Shown piece by piece: positions 32,651 to 44,629 of a stretch of 64,000 nt of DNA. The stretch lies in the NCBI RefSeq assembly GCF_029168945.1, contig NC_083610.1, positions 47,265,429 through 47,329,428 on the forward strand, written 5' to 3'. The position numbers and the translations under genes are program-made. The DNA comes from Cannabis sativa (taxonomy: Eukaryota > Streptophyta > Magnoliopsida > Rosales > Cannabaceae). The notes beneath the pieces were generated by a model that ran no database searches, was not told the DNA's origin, and was given only the letters and a program-made list of their open reading frames with translations. Position 1 is the first letter of the stretch; every line of letters starts with the position of its first letter.

Positions 32651-35379
32651 AAATAAATCAAAATGTAACTGTATATAACGTAGATGTATTATTCATGAGG
32701 TTTTTTTAAAAATTTTCACATCATACATTGTTTTGAATTTGGTGGGAGGTCCAGATCTGTTTGTTACAGATCTACATTTCATGAATCTGGATTTCGATAT
32801 TAGGGGGAGTTGTTTTGATCGAATAAAACAGAAAACAAATGTGTAATTTCAGTTTCTTCACAGTTTTTCTGATTTTTTTTCGTCATTTTCAGTTTAGATC
32901 ATTGCAGGTATTCTTTTCCAGTTGATTTTGCCAGAATTAATAGTTGTATTTTTCTCGTTTTGGTTTCATTTTGGTTGCTTTGCGGTTTTGAAACGAGCGC
33001 GTATTTTCATCTTCATGGTTCGCTCTGTACAGCTGAAGGCTTAGTGCATGTGGTATTTTTGTAAATATTTGTATGTGGACTGTATAAATGTTTAATGGGC
33101 CGGCCCAAAGTATTTTTGTAATTTTTTTTCCTTTTTTGTATTTTTTTGTTTTTTTCCCTACTAAATATAATATAAAATTTATAAACACTACAAATTTCTC
33201 ACACATGAGCATTGTGAGACAAACACACATTCACAAGGTTTTTTTTTTTTTTAATCACATCAAATATATTATTTATCCAATTACTAAAACCTTATCATAA
33301 AATGATCACTTGTCATTTTTATTTATTAGTTTGTAAACATTGGTCTTAAAAGTATAATTTAACCATCTCACTAAACAAAACGAAAATGAAAAGGTTACTC
33401 AAAGGATTAATACTATCAAATAGATAATATATTTTTCTTTTCTTTTTAATTAAAGTCAAAATAAATAATATCATGAATACAATCACCACTAGAATCTCAA
33501 GCCTCTCTAATAACAAGAATAGAACTTGAGCCATTGTTTGCTAGGACATGGACAATCATATTCATATATATACCTTTTTTTTTTTGATAGATCAAGAAAA
33601 TTTTAAATGGGAAATTATGAATGAAACAATACCAACTTATGTTTTTGTCTTATAAAGAAATCAGATCGTTAATTAACCTTATGACACTAAATAATTACGA
33701 AAAGTTGCAAAAAAAATTATCCAAGATTTATTTAAAATGTTTTTTTTTTAAATCTATTCAACTTTTATTGGCATGGTTGGCAAAATGCGTCGGAAAAAGT
33801 AATTTTGTTGATATGCTGAGAAAAGTTATTTTTGTTGGCACAAAAATAGTATTGCTCTATCTCAATATTTTTGCTGGCACTAAAAGTTGAATTTTTTGTA
33901 GTGTAAATAATTACATATACTATACCACATTCAACTAATGGAAATGACGGAAAAGAGAAATGCTAAAATGTATTAATAGTGTTTAGTACTTTTTTGAAGT
34001 ATAATGTAATTTAATATCGAATCTCAGTGATATTAATTTAAGAAAGATTACAAAGAACTGTTAACTAATTATAAGACATCATTGACACGTTAGTGTCCCA
34101 TGTAACAAGATGAAAAATGTCTTCAAACAAAGTAGTCTGACAAGTGACACCACCTCCCACACACATTACACCAGAAGTGATAACAATGAGTTACTGTAAA
34201 ACAAATTATTATATATATGAGGACAAAATTATAGAACTTCCGCCATATCATATAAAAATGATGAAACACCACCGAATAGTGAAATACAAACATCCACACA
34301 CGAACCTTATTGGAAAACAAAACAAAAAATATTTACAAACAAGCCAAAATAAATATAGACAAAGACATGCATTCACCAGTGAAAAAAGACGAAACATCAC
34401 AAAGAGACAAGCAACTTCACCATTACCATTGGCCAAGAAACCAAGAGATCCACTGTGGCCGCAGGAGAGATCATGTCTTCTCCCGAGCACCACCACCACC
34501 AACGCACCTTCCACTCGCTTCATCAGCGTAGCGCTCACATGTGCATGTTGGGGAGCTTCTCTTTGCCGAAGCTTAGCACTTCGATCAAGAGATCCACTTG
34601 CAAAAAAAGAAAAAAGAAACAAAGAAACTCTAAGAGTATGTTTGGTTGATAAAAATAAAAACACAAGCAACAAAAATAGAATGAAATAAAATTTAAGAAA
34701 TTTTTGTAGCACACCTTCTAAAGAGGTGTTCTAGAAGATTCTTATATATTTTTTTTCATGATTGTGTATGATGTAACTATATAGGACCGTAAGTGCTTTG
34801 TAGGTTAAGTTTGGGCTAAGGCCGCGTCTAGAGCCCAGCCAGTCTAGGGATTTAAAAAAATATTTTCACCCAATCTCAGGGTTGGCCTTAGTACTTTGGG
34901 AATGTATGTTTGGGATATTGCCTAAAAGAAACACAATTTATGAGTGTGTTTGATACATTTCATGTATATGGGCGCAGAGCGACATAACAAATCAGGAAAA
35001 CAAAATATATGTATTCTGGTTAGTTATAACATATATTTGCAATTAAATGTGATAAATATAAACATAATATATATATATTTTTTTTTTTAATGGTATAAAC
35101 ATAATATTAGTTTTGGTATGATGATTAAATTATCTTACACATATTATAGAGGTGAAGGGTTCAAATGCTAACAAAAATAACTTTATTTTTAATATTTAGT
35201 TTACTTTTTAGCCCTTACAAAAAAAAAATAAGTCCCTCTCAACTTTAGTTCTGGATTTGCCACTGATTCCATGTATCTTAATGACAAAGATTAGTGGAGC
35301 TATAATCATCCCACGTGTTGTAGCTGGTACTGAAAAAAGATATGAATGTGAAAATTCTATTAAAGAGAAGAAAGAGTTG
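32651..35379. other. AT-rich intergenic sequence without a recognised gene
   Basis: Contains poly-T runs, a TTTTTTGTAGTG motif ending at 33903 that looks like a CACTA-element terminus, and a moderately GC-rich patch at 34430-34600 with open frames on both strands but no family resemblance. No splice-supported gene structure could be built. Confidence 0.4.
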
Positions 35380-35940
35380 GTTGATTACAAGCATAGACTT
35401 CAGTGTTTCTCAATTGTGTTTGAATCTTTGGCCAAAGGACCACTTGCACAGGGCCTGGTTTGCTAACATCTGGAATCGGTTCAAAGCGCCAATTTGTCAT
35501 TTGGCTTGCCTGTTTACAAAGTTTACGTACCAGAGAGAGATTGGCTCGTTTTGGAGTTATATATCTCATATAACTAATAATGTTTGATTTGTGGTCAAGA
35601 GCAAGAATCTCACCATCACCTTTACTTCAATTGTTGTTATACAATAGAAGTGGCTTGGTAGATTGCTAGTTGGGTGGGTATGCGAACATAGAGATCCTTG
35701 GAGGATTGTTTGAAGTTGATTTTAAGATACAAAATGTTAAAGTTTCGTAGAGAAGTTTTTGTAACTTGTATTAATGCTTTGGTGTATAATATTTGAGAGG
35801 TTGGGGATGTATTTGTAGGAACAAAATGTACATAATATGTAAATGTTGTAGTCGAAAAGATAAAAAGAGATGTTTTTAATAGGTTTTCTCATTTTAAAAG
35901 AGAGAAAACTAGTAGGATTGATAGAGTGGTTCAAAACTTT
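35380..35940 (+). pseudogene. Degenerate LINE ORF2 scrap (zf-RVT region)
   Basis: Out-of-frame pieces read FKAPICHLACLFTKFTYQREIGSFW, then CGQEQESHHH(L)YFNC near 35590-35640, matching the zf-RVT pattern (compare CGTGLESHHHLFFDC at 29190), then a VRNGCICRNK-like C-terminus. Multiple stops and frameshifts. Origin from a 5'-truncated LINE is likely; boundaries are not defined. Confidence 0.65.
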
Positions 35941-36208
35941 GAATTCCTTTAAGTAAATTCTGAGTTTGGTGTTTTGTAAGTTATAAATAGTATTCTTTGA
36001 CAAATATAATTCACTCATATTCATTAAATAATAATAATAATAATTTTGAAAATAAAATAATATTTAATAAAATATTTTGATATACATATTTACCATTTTA
36101 AAAAATTGAAAAAATATATATTATAGTAAAAATTTAATTAAAATTCACATGTTCTATAAAAAAAATATCATTGATAATTTTTTTAAAAAACAAATTTATA
36201 TGAAAGTT

Positions 36209-37354
36209 TTGATTTTTCACACTTACATTAGGCTAAACTTTAAACTTAAACCCAAGTTTAACAACATAGGAAATGTTTGCTAATTTTTATTTTTGTTCCA
36301 AAAATACCCTTTCCATTTTAAAACTCACACAAAACTCATCTCCCTCTTCTTTCTTCTCTTTTTCCCTCTCTCTCCTCTCCGCGCAAAACTCACGTCCCCT
36401 CCCATTTTCGCAACACCACTGTCACCCATCGAAGAGAAAACCACTAAGATGGAGACCCATAACTGAAGAAACCATCGGTTTGTGATTTCTTCATGTTTTT
36501 GCTTATTTTTTTGGTAAAAATTAAGTTTCAGTGAAATCTACGTTTTCTGGGTTCTTTGCGATTTTTTTTTTTTTTGTATATGGTACAATGAGGTACTATA
36601 GTAGTGTAATCTAGAGGTTAGAGATGAAGGTTTCATAGGATACAAAGGTACGAGAGTAGTTCGGTAGTTGCTTAAAATTTATGCCATGATAAAATCTATG
36701 GCATGAAAATATTGAGGTTAGGGTACAATAATGTACGATGGTGGGTACGATAGTAGTGTAATATGGACGTTAGGGATGAAGGTTCAATAGAGTTCGATGG
36801 TGATACAATGGTTGATAAAGGTATGATAGTATGATGGTGGTACGACAGTGTACAATGGCATAAATTTCAAACAACAACTTAGCCCTATCGTACCTTACGT
36901 ACACCATCGTACGACTATCATACTTTAGCAATTATCGTATCATACATCGAACATTCATCTCTAACCTCCAGATTACACTACTATCGTACTCGCAATCGTA
37001 CCCTATACAAAAAAAAATCACAGAGAATCAAAAAAATATAGATTTCACCAAAACTCGATTTTTTACCAAAAAAATAAGCAAAAAAAAAAAAAAAAAACAC
37101 AAGGAAATCACAAATTGATGGTTTCTTCGATTATGGGTCTCGATCTTGGTGGGTTTTTTCTTTGGTGGGTAACGGTGGTGCTGCGAGAATAGGAGGAGAC
37201 ATGAGTTTTTGGGCGGAGACGAGAGAGAAGGAAATAGAGAAAAAAAGAGAAAGAAGGAGATGAGTTTTGAAATGAGAGTGGTATTTTTGGAACAAAAATA
37301 AAAATTAACCTACATTACCTATGGTAAGTTTTAGCCTAATGTAAGCATGAAAAA
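36209..37354. repeat. Giant inverted repeat (foldback element), about 0.55-kb arms
   Basis: The left arm from CTTACATTAGGCTAAA (about 36223) is mirrored by the right arm ending TTTAGCCTAATGTAAG (about 37332-37347). Matching blocks continue inward: TTTTTGTTCCAAAAATACC, AAAACTCATCTCC, GACCCATAA, GAAACCATC, TTGTGATTTC, GCTTATTTTTTTGGTAAAAA, AGTAGTGTAATCT and GTTAGAGATGAA. The centre is near 36790. Nearly the entire element can fold on itself. No coding region and no clear target duplication. Confidence 0.82.
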
Positions 37355-37989
37355 TAAAAATTCCCATTTATATTATATATAATTTATTACATTAAAATAA
37401 ATAGATATTGATATTGATATTTAAAAGAAAATTTTACATAACATACTAAAAACTTGAAAAAAAAATACAAAAATACGTCAACATGGAAAAAATTTCATTT
37501 TTACTTTTAGAACTTTTTTATTTACAAAGATACATCTTTAGTAAAAATAATAAATTATTTTTTTTATTTGTTTTATAGTTGTATTATAGTTTTCATAAGG
37601 TTATTTTTCTGGTTATTTTTTGTTATTTTATAGTTTATTTATGGTTGATTTATAGTTGTCACGAGGTTGATATCTCATTAATTTTTTAATTGTTTTTTTT
37701 TTTACTTTTTACTGAGCAAAGTATATTTTGTAATTTTAAAACTTTACAAGCATACTTTTGTAAATAGGCTATAAAATTGTAAATAAAACATAAAAGAAGG
37801 GTATTTTTAAAAATTTTCCTATTTAAAAGGTAATAGATATTAATATTTAAAAGGATAATATTGTACTTTTACTAATTAATTCTTTCTCCATCCATCCCAC
37901 TTCATACTATTCTCTCTTTCCCCTCTCCTTCCCATCTTTTCTAACATAGTTGTAAATACGTTCATGTCGTGTTAGCCCAACTCATATTT
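37355..37989. other. AT-rich sequence, nothing recognised
   Basis: Homopolymer-rich with degenerate TTTATAGTTG-type repeats; no coding or element signature. Confidence 0.45.
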
Positions 37990-38445
37990 TTCGTGCTTTT
38001 TAAAAGACATCCTGTGTCGTGTCGGACCATAAAAAATATAGGTAGTGACGTGCTGTGCCATAAAAAATTATGGATCATCCCATGTCGTGCCATAAAAAAT
38101 TATTAGTCTTTTTCCTTACCGTGCCATAAAAAAATATGGGTCGTGTCGTGCTATAAAATAATATGGGTCGTATCATGCCATGCCATAAAATACATCATGT
38201 GTCATGTCGGACCATAAAAAATATAGGTAGTGATGTGCTGTGCCATAAAAAATTATGGGTCGTCCCATGCTGTGCCATAAAAAATTATTGGTATTTTTCC
38301 TTGCCATGCCATAAAAAAATATGGATCGTGCCGTGCCATAAAATAATATGGGTCGTGTCATGCCATGTCATAAAGAATATGAGTCGTGACGTGTCGTGCC
38401 ATAAAAAAAATGAGTCGTGTCGTGTTGTGCAATAATTTTATAGGG
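37990..38445. repeat. Degenerate tandem repeat, GTGCCATAAAAAATATGGGTCGT
   Basis: A core of CGTG(C/T)CGTGCCATAAAAAA-TATGGGTCGT recurs about ten times with spacing of about 35-45 bases. A larger segment repeats too: GTCGGACCATAAAAAATATA starts near 38018 and again near 38206. Open frames in both directions simply read the repeat. Confidence 0.85.
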
Positions 38446-39617
38446 TAGATCTAACACGACCCGTAAGTCCGGTAATTTCGTACCGTGCTCAGATTTGTAT
38501 AGTGTTTTATTCAAATTGACATGTTTTTCTTAAATAGATCAACTTATTTTTTTTATTCGTGCTCAAATTTGTGCTCTATGTTTTTGCATTATTACAATTG
38601 ATGAGTTAAATACAAAAATATATGTGTATTTTATAATTTTAGTTACTTTTATGTCTTTTTTTAATAATAATTACACACAATCATGTAAAAAGTAACTATA
38701 ATAATTATAATTTAAATATTACTATCATTTTAGTTGATAAATAAATATTTATTACTGTTATTATTATTAAATTATTGGGCATTTTAATGTGTTGTGCTTT
38801 TAAGTTAATCTATTCGTGTTTACGTGTCGTGCTATTAGGCTTGTTATACCGTATCGTGCTTAAGTTTATATTTTTTTTTGTCGTGCCGTCTTGTGCCTAA
38901 GTACATGTTTTTTTGTGTCGGATCATCCTTGTTGCTCTTATACTTGTGCCGATTCCGTGCTGTATTAAAAATCTCAACCTATATTTACAGCACCACTTTC
39001 TAATATTTCATCCATAGCACTCTCCCTTCTTACTTCCTACCAAACATAATCTTAGGACACAGAAACCGCGTTTGTTTTATTTTAAATAAGTTGAGTTGAA
39101 ATTAGCTAATCTAAAGCGCCAACAGACTATAACGAAATGACCAAACTGACCCCAAGCCCTGGACGATTTCACAATGTCCTTGTACTTTGCTTTTGAGTTT
39201 ATGGGTACCAGCTGTAATTAATTATATGTACAATTTCGAATTATTATAAGAGGAAACTCAATATATATTTTCGTACATGCACTGCTTTAATTTTTTTTTT
39301 TTTAAGAAAATATATAAATAGATATTATAATTAGTGGTTTTTTTTTACTTGATATTCCATTTCCATTTTAAAATAAAATAAAAGAGCATGTGATGATAGA
39401 GAAACTCAAGCTGTAAATAGCTGGAGTTGTACTATTAATTAGCTAGGTAACTGTAGTGTGGAGTGTTCTCACAGACAGAAGTAGAGCATAATACTTTCTA
39501 TTTTTTTTAATTAAAAAAATAAAATAAAGAGTCATTTTTATTGTTGTGACTCGAATTATATTTTTGACTAAAGTTATATATTTAGGTTGGGCTTTTTGAC
39601 ACGACACGCAAAAATAA
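38446..39617. other. AT-rich sequence, nothing recognised
   Basis: No gene or element signature beyond GTGTCGTGC-like remnants near 38820-38960 that echo the preceding tandem repeat. Confidence 0.45.
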
Positions 39618-39906
39618 GGAAACTTACTAAAATACTGAAATTTAGGTTAATTTTTACAAAAATACTGCCACACGGAATTTTTTTCAAAAATACTGTGTTT
39701 TTATAAAACACCAGTAAAACACAAAGCAAAACAACTCAAAACAACAGTAGAACACTAGTAAAACACCAGTAGAATACTAGTGAAAACTTAACACAGTATA
39801 CTGCAGTATGAAACATTTAAAAAAACACAGTTCAAAAGTAAAAAATACCGCCTGGCAGTATTTTTGTAAAAAAATAGCAAAAGTTAGTATACCATGTAAA
39901 TTTCTC
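39618..39906. mobile_element. Mutator-type MITE, copy A
   Basis: About 289 bases, starting GGAAACTTACTAAAATACTG and ending GTAAATTTC, highly similar to copy B at 40699-40991 in the same orientation. Shared internal landmarks are AACACCAGTAAAACACAAA, AACACAGTATACTGCAGTAT and ATACCGCCTG(G/A)CAGTA. The outermost G and the right CCC are eroded here. Confidence 0.82.
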
Positions 39907-40698
39907 GAAAAAAATATTAATTTGGACCCAACATGACACGAATAAATATGAACCTACGCACGACACGAATAATATAAACTTAAGCACGGTACGACACAAA
40001 AAACACGAAAGCAAGACACGAAAACATAAATTTCTTAGCACAAAAACACAACACATAAGTACGACATAAAACACAAATTCAATTCCATAAAAATAATTTT
40101 TTATTTAGTAATTCATCTGCTCTTTCATATAAAAATACTTTATTTAAATGTATTTTTATTTAGTAATTCATTTACTCTTTCATATAAAAATATGACACGA
40201 ACAGAATTTTTCTTATTGAGATTATGTTGAACATTTCTGTTTTGCTGAAAGAGATTATGCTGAACATTATGTGAAAATTTAGTAATGGACCACAATTATG
40301 GTGATATTAATTTGATTATTAAACATGTAATTGTATTTATTTTGTGATTTTAAAGTTAATTTTAACTGAAACAATCTATTCGTGTTTTAAAATATAAAAA
40401 CAAATTTGAAAAGTACAAAAAATGGCAATTTTCTATAGGCCCATTTGATAAATATGGGTCGGCCATTTTATAAAAATAGGCTGGCCCATTTAGGCCCAGC
40501 ACGGGTCCGACCCAACTAGAATAATTTGTGCTTATGAGCTGGGCTGAGCTTACTTTGGAAATATGGATCAAGCCCGGCTTGGCCCGACCTATTTTATAGA
40601 ATGGGTCAAGCCAGGCAACCATAAAAAAGTAGCCTTTTATAAAAACAGGTTGGGCCGCCAAATGTAGAGCTTTACTCTCAACTTTAATCAATTTTATT
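39907..40698. other. Unassigned spacer with ACACGA and GGCCC-rich repeats
   Basis: Holds ACACGA/CACGAA-rich sequence at about 39940-40075 and a GGCCC/GGGCC-rich stretch at about 40435-40660 (CTGGCCCATTTAGGCCC and similar). Both look like fragments of non-coding plant repeats. No protein signature. Confidence 0.4.
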
Positions 40699-40991
40699 GG
40701 GAAACTTACAAAAATATTGGAATTTGGGTTAACTCTTACAAAAATACTGTCACACGAATTTTTTTTCTTCAAAAAAACTGTATTTTTATAAAACACCAGT
40801 AAAACACAAACAGAACAACTCAAAACAACAGTAGAAAAACTACAAAACACCAGTAAAACAACAGTGAAAACTTAACACAGTATACTGCAGTATGAAACTT
40901 ATAAAAAAATACAGTAAAAAAGTAAAAAATACCGCCTGACAGTATTTTTGTAAAAAAAATAGCAAAAGTTAGTATACCATGTAAATTTCCC
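40699..40991. mobile_element. Mutator-type MITE, copy B
   Basis: 293 bases with terminal inverted repeat GGGAAACTTAC / GGGAAATTTAC. Flanks AATTTTATT and TTTTTATTT could be a decayed target duplication. It has no coding capacity. The central repeats of ACACCAGTAAAACA and the run around CAGTATACTGCAGTAT would fold readily. Confidence 0.82.
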
Positions 40992-42049
40992 TTTTTATTT
41001 CTATTATTAAAAAAATATATTTTTCATTTTATTTTAGAAAATAATATTATATCTATTATAAAAAAAAATATTGCAATATTTTTTATTTACATAATTTTTA
41101 GAATTGTTATTTTTATTACATATTATTTAATTTAAAATACTATTTGCATTTATAAGAAGATTATTTTATAATTTTTTTTTTAAAAAAATAATATATTTAG
41201 TCTTGTTTTGCACCGAACACAACATAGTACTAATATATCTAATTCAATCAAATCCTAATTTATAATCCAATCAGTCCAATCCAATCATGTATACTAAACG
41301 GGATCTTAATATAAATTAAAGGGAATTTTTGTAGTATTCCCCTATAAAGGATCATTCTTGTACATTTTTTATCTGTTTTGGTATTCATAATTATTTTTAC
41401 TCTAATTATTTTTTGTATGATGATAGCTACAAATTATAGCTATTTAGGATCAAAAGTAAATTTAAAAAAATTCTAAATAACTTACACTGCAAAAAATCAG
41501 ATTTAAACAATTATTTACTATACGTATAAGAAAAAATAGTAGCGCGAGCAATATAATATTTAAATCTTATTTTTAGTATGGTAAACTACTAGATTTATTT
41601 TAAAAATTTACAAGTAGTCTTAAATAATTATAATTTATAGGATCATAAAAAAAAATTAAACTAAAAAAAATTTTTAGATACAAAAAAAAAAATAATAAGT
41701 CTACCAAAACACCTATTGAAAGGGTGTACTATACACGTACCCTAAATTAAAATTCTAATAATGAAAATTGTGTGTGAGCTAGAGAGAGAAGAGACGTTAA
41801 CTGTGTATAATATGTGTATAATTATGCAATTTAGAAGAAGAAAACAATAAAAAAGAAAAACAGAGTACAAAGGTTGTGGTGTGTGAGTTTGTGGTTACAT
41901 GCGTAAGACATGACTCTAATCACTAATTAAAAAAAGATTAGATTAATAAATTGAATGGTTCACCGGCCAAATCAACGGGTTTTCTTTTAATTGATTATTT
42001 AACTACACAGTTTGTACTCTAATGAAAGATGTAGATATAGTATTAAATT
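40992..42049. other. AT-rich sequence, nothing recognised
   Basis: Homopolymer-rich. A somewhat less AT-rich patch at 41760-41990 has no open frame of note. Confidence 0.45.
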
Positions 42050-43020
42050 TGACACAAATATATAGAAAAAATAGTAATTTTGTTCCTTCAAAAAAAATTA
42101 GTAATTTTGTTCTGCCAACAGTAATTATGTTCTTTACAATATACAACAATTTACTCAACTTTTACATTTACAGAAATTTAATCTTTCTGTTAGGTTCCGT
42201 TCCATTATTTTGTTTAAATGCTGAGATGTCTTTGTAAATTATCAACTTTGCTCCCTAAACTTTGATAACTATCAAATTGTACTCTCTCATTAACAATGAT
42301 AAAGATTCAATTTTTTTTTATTAAATCTTAAAAAATCAATTTAGATATTATGAAAAATCATTTAAATGATTAAGAAAATTAAAAAAAAAATTAAAATTTT
42401 AAAACTAATTAAGCGATTTAAAAAATTATTTATTTTTTTATTAAAAAATCTATTTAGATATAAAAAAATCATATTAAAAATTAAATTTTTGTAAAAATTA
42501 AATTTTACGGGACCAGTTTGAGTCTATATTTTTTTCTTCAAAAATCTAGATTTATTTAAGTAAACATAACAATTTTTTAGTTTGATTTTTTGTTCAAAAA
42601 TATTAGTGTGATAAAATTATTTATTAGATTTTTAATAATTTTAGTTTGATTTTTTAAGATACGTGTTTATAAATAATATAAAGTTTAATGAAAATATCTT
42701 TTTAGGAATAATTTAATTTTTTTTTTAGTAAACTTAATATTTTAATAAGTTTTTTTTACAATTTATTAATTTTTTCAGAATTAATAGAACATTATAATTT
42801 TAAATTAAATTTTTTTAACAAAAGGGGGTAAAATTTTGTATTGGTCAAAGTTCAAGAGGTAAGAATGCTAAATTCTAACGGTAAAATAAATAGAACCTAA
42901 CAGAAAGAGCATAATTATGTAACTGTTATATTTTGAGAAGAATTTTTAACAAGCATATATTTTAGGGGGCAAGATCAGGTAGTGTCAAAAGTTCACGGGT
43001 TAAAAATGCCAATTATTCAA
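42050..43020. repeat. Imperfect long inverted repeat, probable MITE
   Basis: CTTTCTGTTAGGTTC at about 42183-42197 is inverted at about 42893-42907 (GAACCTAACAGAAAG). Surrounding blocks correspond in order: AACAGTAATTATG against CATAATTATGTAACTGTT, and TTTGCTCCCTAAACTTTG-like sequence in both arms. The interior is AT-rich and non-coding. Ends are not precisely defined. Confidence 0.5.
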
Positions 43021-43845
43021 ATATATATAGTGTACTCTTAATGATTATTATCCCATGAATAAATAGTAGGGGAATCACCTCATATACTATTTTTTAACTT
43101 TTTTTTTTCTTTTTCATTTTTACGGTTTGTATTATTTTAATAGTTCTTATGTGAATTTGGATTGTGATTTAGGTTGTTCTGTTGATTGCTATGTGATTTT
43201 CTGTAAAAATATATATATAAAAAAAACTGCTTTAAAGTGTAAAAGTAAAAAAGTCTAAATAATATTAGGAAAATTTAAGTTTTTATATATAATTTTTCTA
43301 TCTAATCAAAAAATTTCTTATTTTTACATTATGCGCTGGGGTTGTTCCATTGACTGAAAAATATTAAGAAAAAAAGTTTTTCGATAAAAAAAAATTGAGT
43401 TTGACTTTTGTATTTTATATATAAATATATATTTGATATAATGTAAAAAATATATTTTTTTAATATATTTTTTTATTAAGTAGTTAAATTAAACATATAA
43501 ATTTAAAATTTCCTTTTATTATTCATCAATTTAATAATTTATATTTTTAAAATTAATATTTATAATTAATTTATTTAGTAACTATCAAAGGATAATACCC
43601 ATTCAAAATGTTTCATATATATATTTTGAATCTGACACAAATATTAAAGACTTGTTATATTTAGTACACTATTTGTTTTTTTAAAATAGAATATTCTTTT
43701 TATTAATTTTACTCTATCAGCATTGTCTTCTTATAATGCACTATGTTTGATTGACTTATCAATGAATATTTATTTTACCCTTCAAAAGAATAAAAAGTTA
43801 TATAATAAATGTTATTTTAATATTAATTGAAAACATATAAAAAAA

Positions 43846-44110
43846 CATTACAAAAAATAGGCTTTAGTGTCACTTTTTATCGTCGTTTCTCTCTTTAAAT
43901 CGACGCTATTAAATTTCCTTTAGCATTAACATCAACAAAATTGATGTTATATTTTACCTATGACGTCGATTAAATTACTAACATTGTTACTTAAACTAAC
44001 GATGAGTTCACTTAATTTGTACAATTTTAGCATTAGTGCATAATCGGGGCCAAAAGAGCAATAACATTGGTTATATGGCTGCTATTAGCGGTGACGATGC
44101 TTTGACGCAA
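43846..44110 (+). mobile_element. CACTA-like terminus (degenerate)
   Basis: CATTACAAAAAATAGGCTTTAGTGTCAC followed by CGTCG/CGACGC repeats (ATCGACGCTATTAAA, GACGTCGATTAAA) resembles the terminal and subterminal structure of plant CACTA elements (CACTACAAAAAA... with CGACGCTA repeats). The opposite end and the 3-bp duplication were not located. Confidence 0.45.
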
Positions 44111-44629
44111 AATTTCTTATTTACTTATCATCTTTATTCACAATTATTTACTTTTCTCCCTCTCTATTTATGAACTCAGAGTAGATGAACAGTGTTGCAG
44201 ATTCTGCATTCGCCCGGTATCCTCTCTTTACACAAATTTGAGATTTGCAATCCTAGATAATTGTTATTTTTGGGAACCACTCTGAAAGTTGTTGTTGTAT
44301 TTTTAATTCTATATCATTTCACATATATTTAATTACTTTTATTTCAAATATTATTTCTCAATATAGATAAGTACTCATTTCAAATCACCTTTTAACAATA
44401 TTTTATAAATAATTATATAAAAATATTATTAGAATTATTAAAATTTGAATATTTATCAATAAATACTAAAATTATTATCATTACTATTATGAAAGTAAAA
44501 GGATTTAAGGATATTTAGATAAGTACTTTTAAAAGGTGATTTCTAATGGTCTCTATGACCCCAGGCGATTTCTAATGGTTTTTGTGACTCAACTTCTTTA
44601 TGATTGATCTGGTAGTGATTTGTGGATTC

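Noticed and set aside
33186..33903. Possible CACTA element between CACTACAAA at 33186 and TTTGTAGTG at 33903
   Set aside because: Flanking triplets differ (AAA and TAA) and subterminal repeats are absent; kept only as a possible single terminus.
34144..34712. Open frames of 181 (plus) and 154 (minus) residues with a GC-richer patch
   Set aside because: Both strands are open over the same bases, no family resemblance, basic low-complexity composition and no splice or start context. Listed only as unassigned sequence.
38163..38435. 90-residue frame with regularly spaced CHK motifs resembling a zinc-finger array
   Set aside because: The spacing comes from the tandem DNA repeat; the opposite strand is open as well.
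38000..38445. CRISPR-like regular repeats
   Set aside because: Units are directly adjacent and degenerate, with no unique spacers; a eukaryotic minisatellite explains them.
40362..40850. 162-residue minus-strand frame
   Set aside because: Overlaps MITE copy B and a GGCCC-rich repeat; no similarity to a protein.
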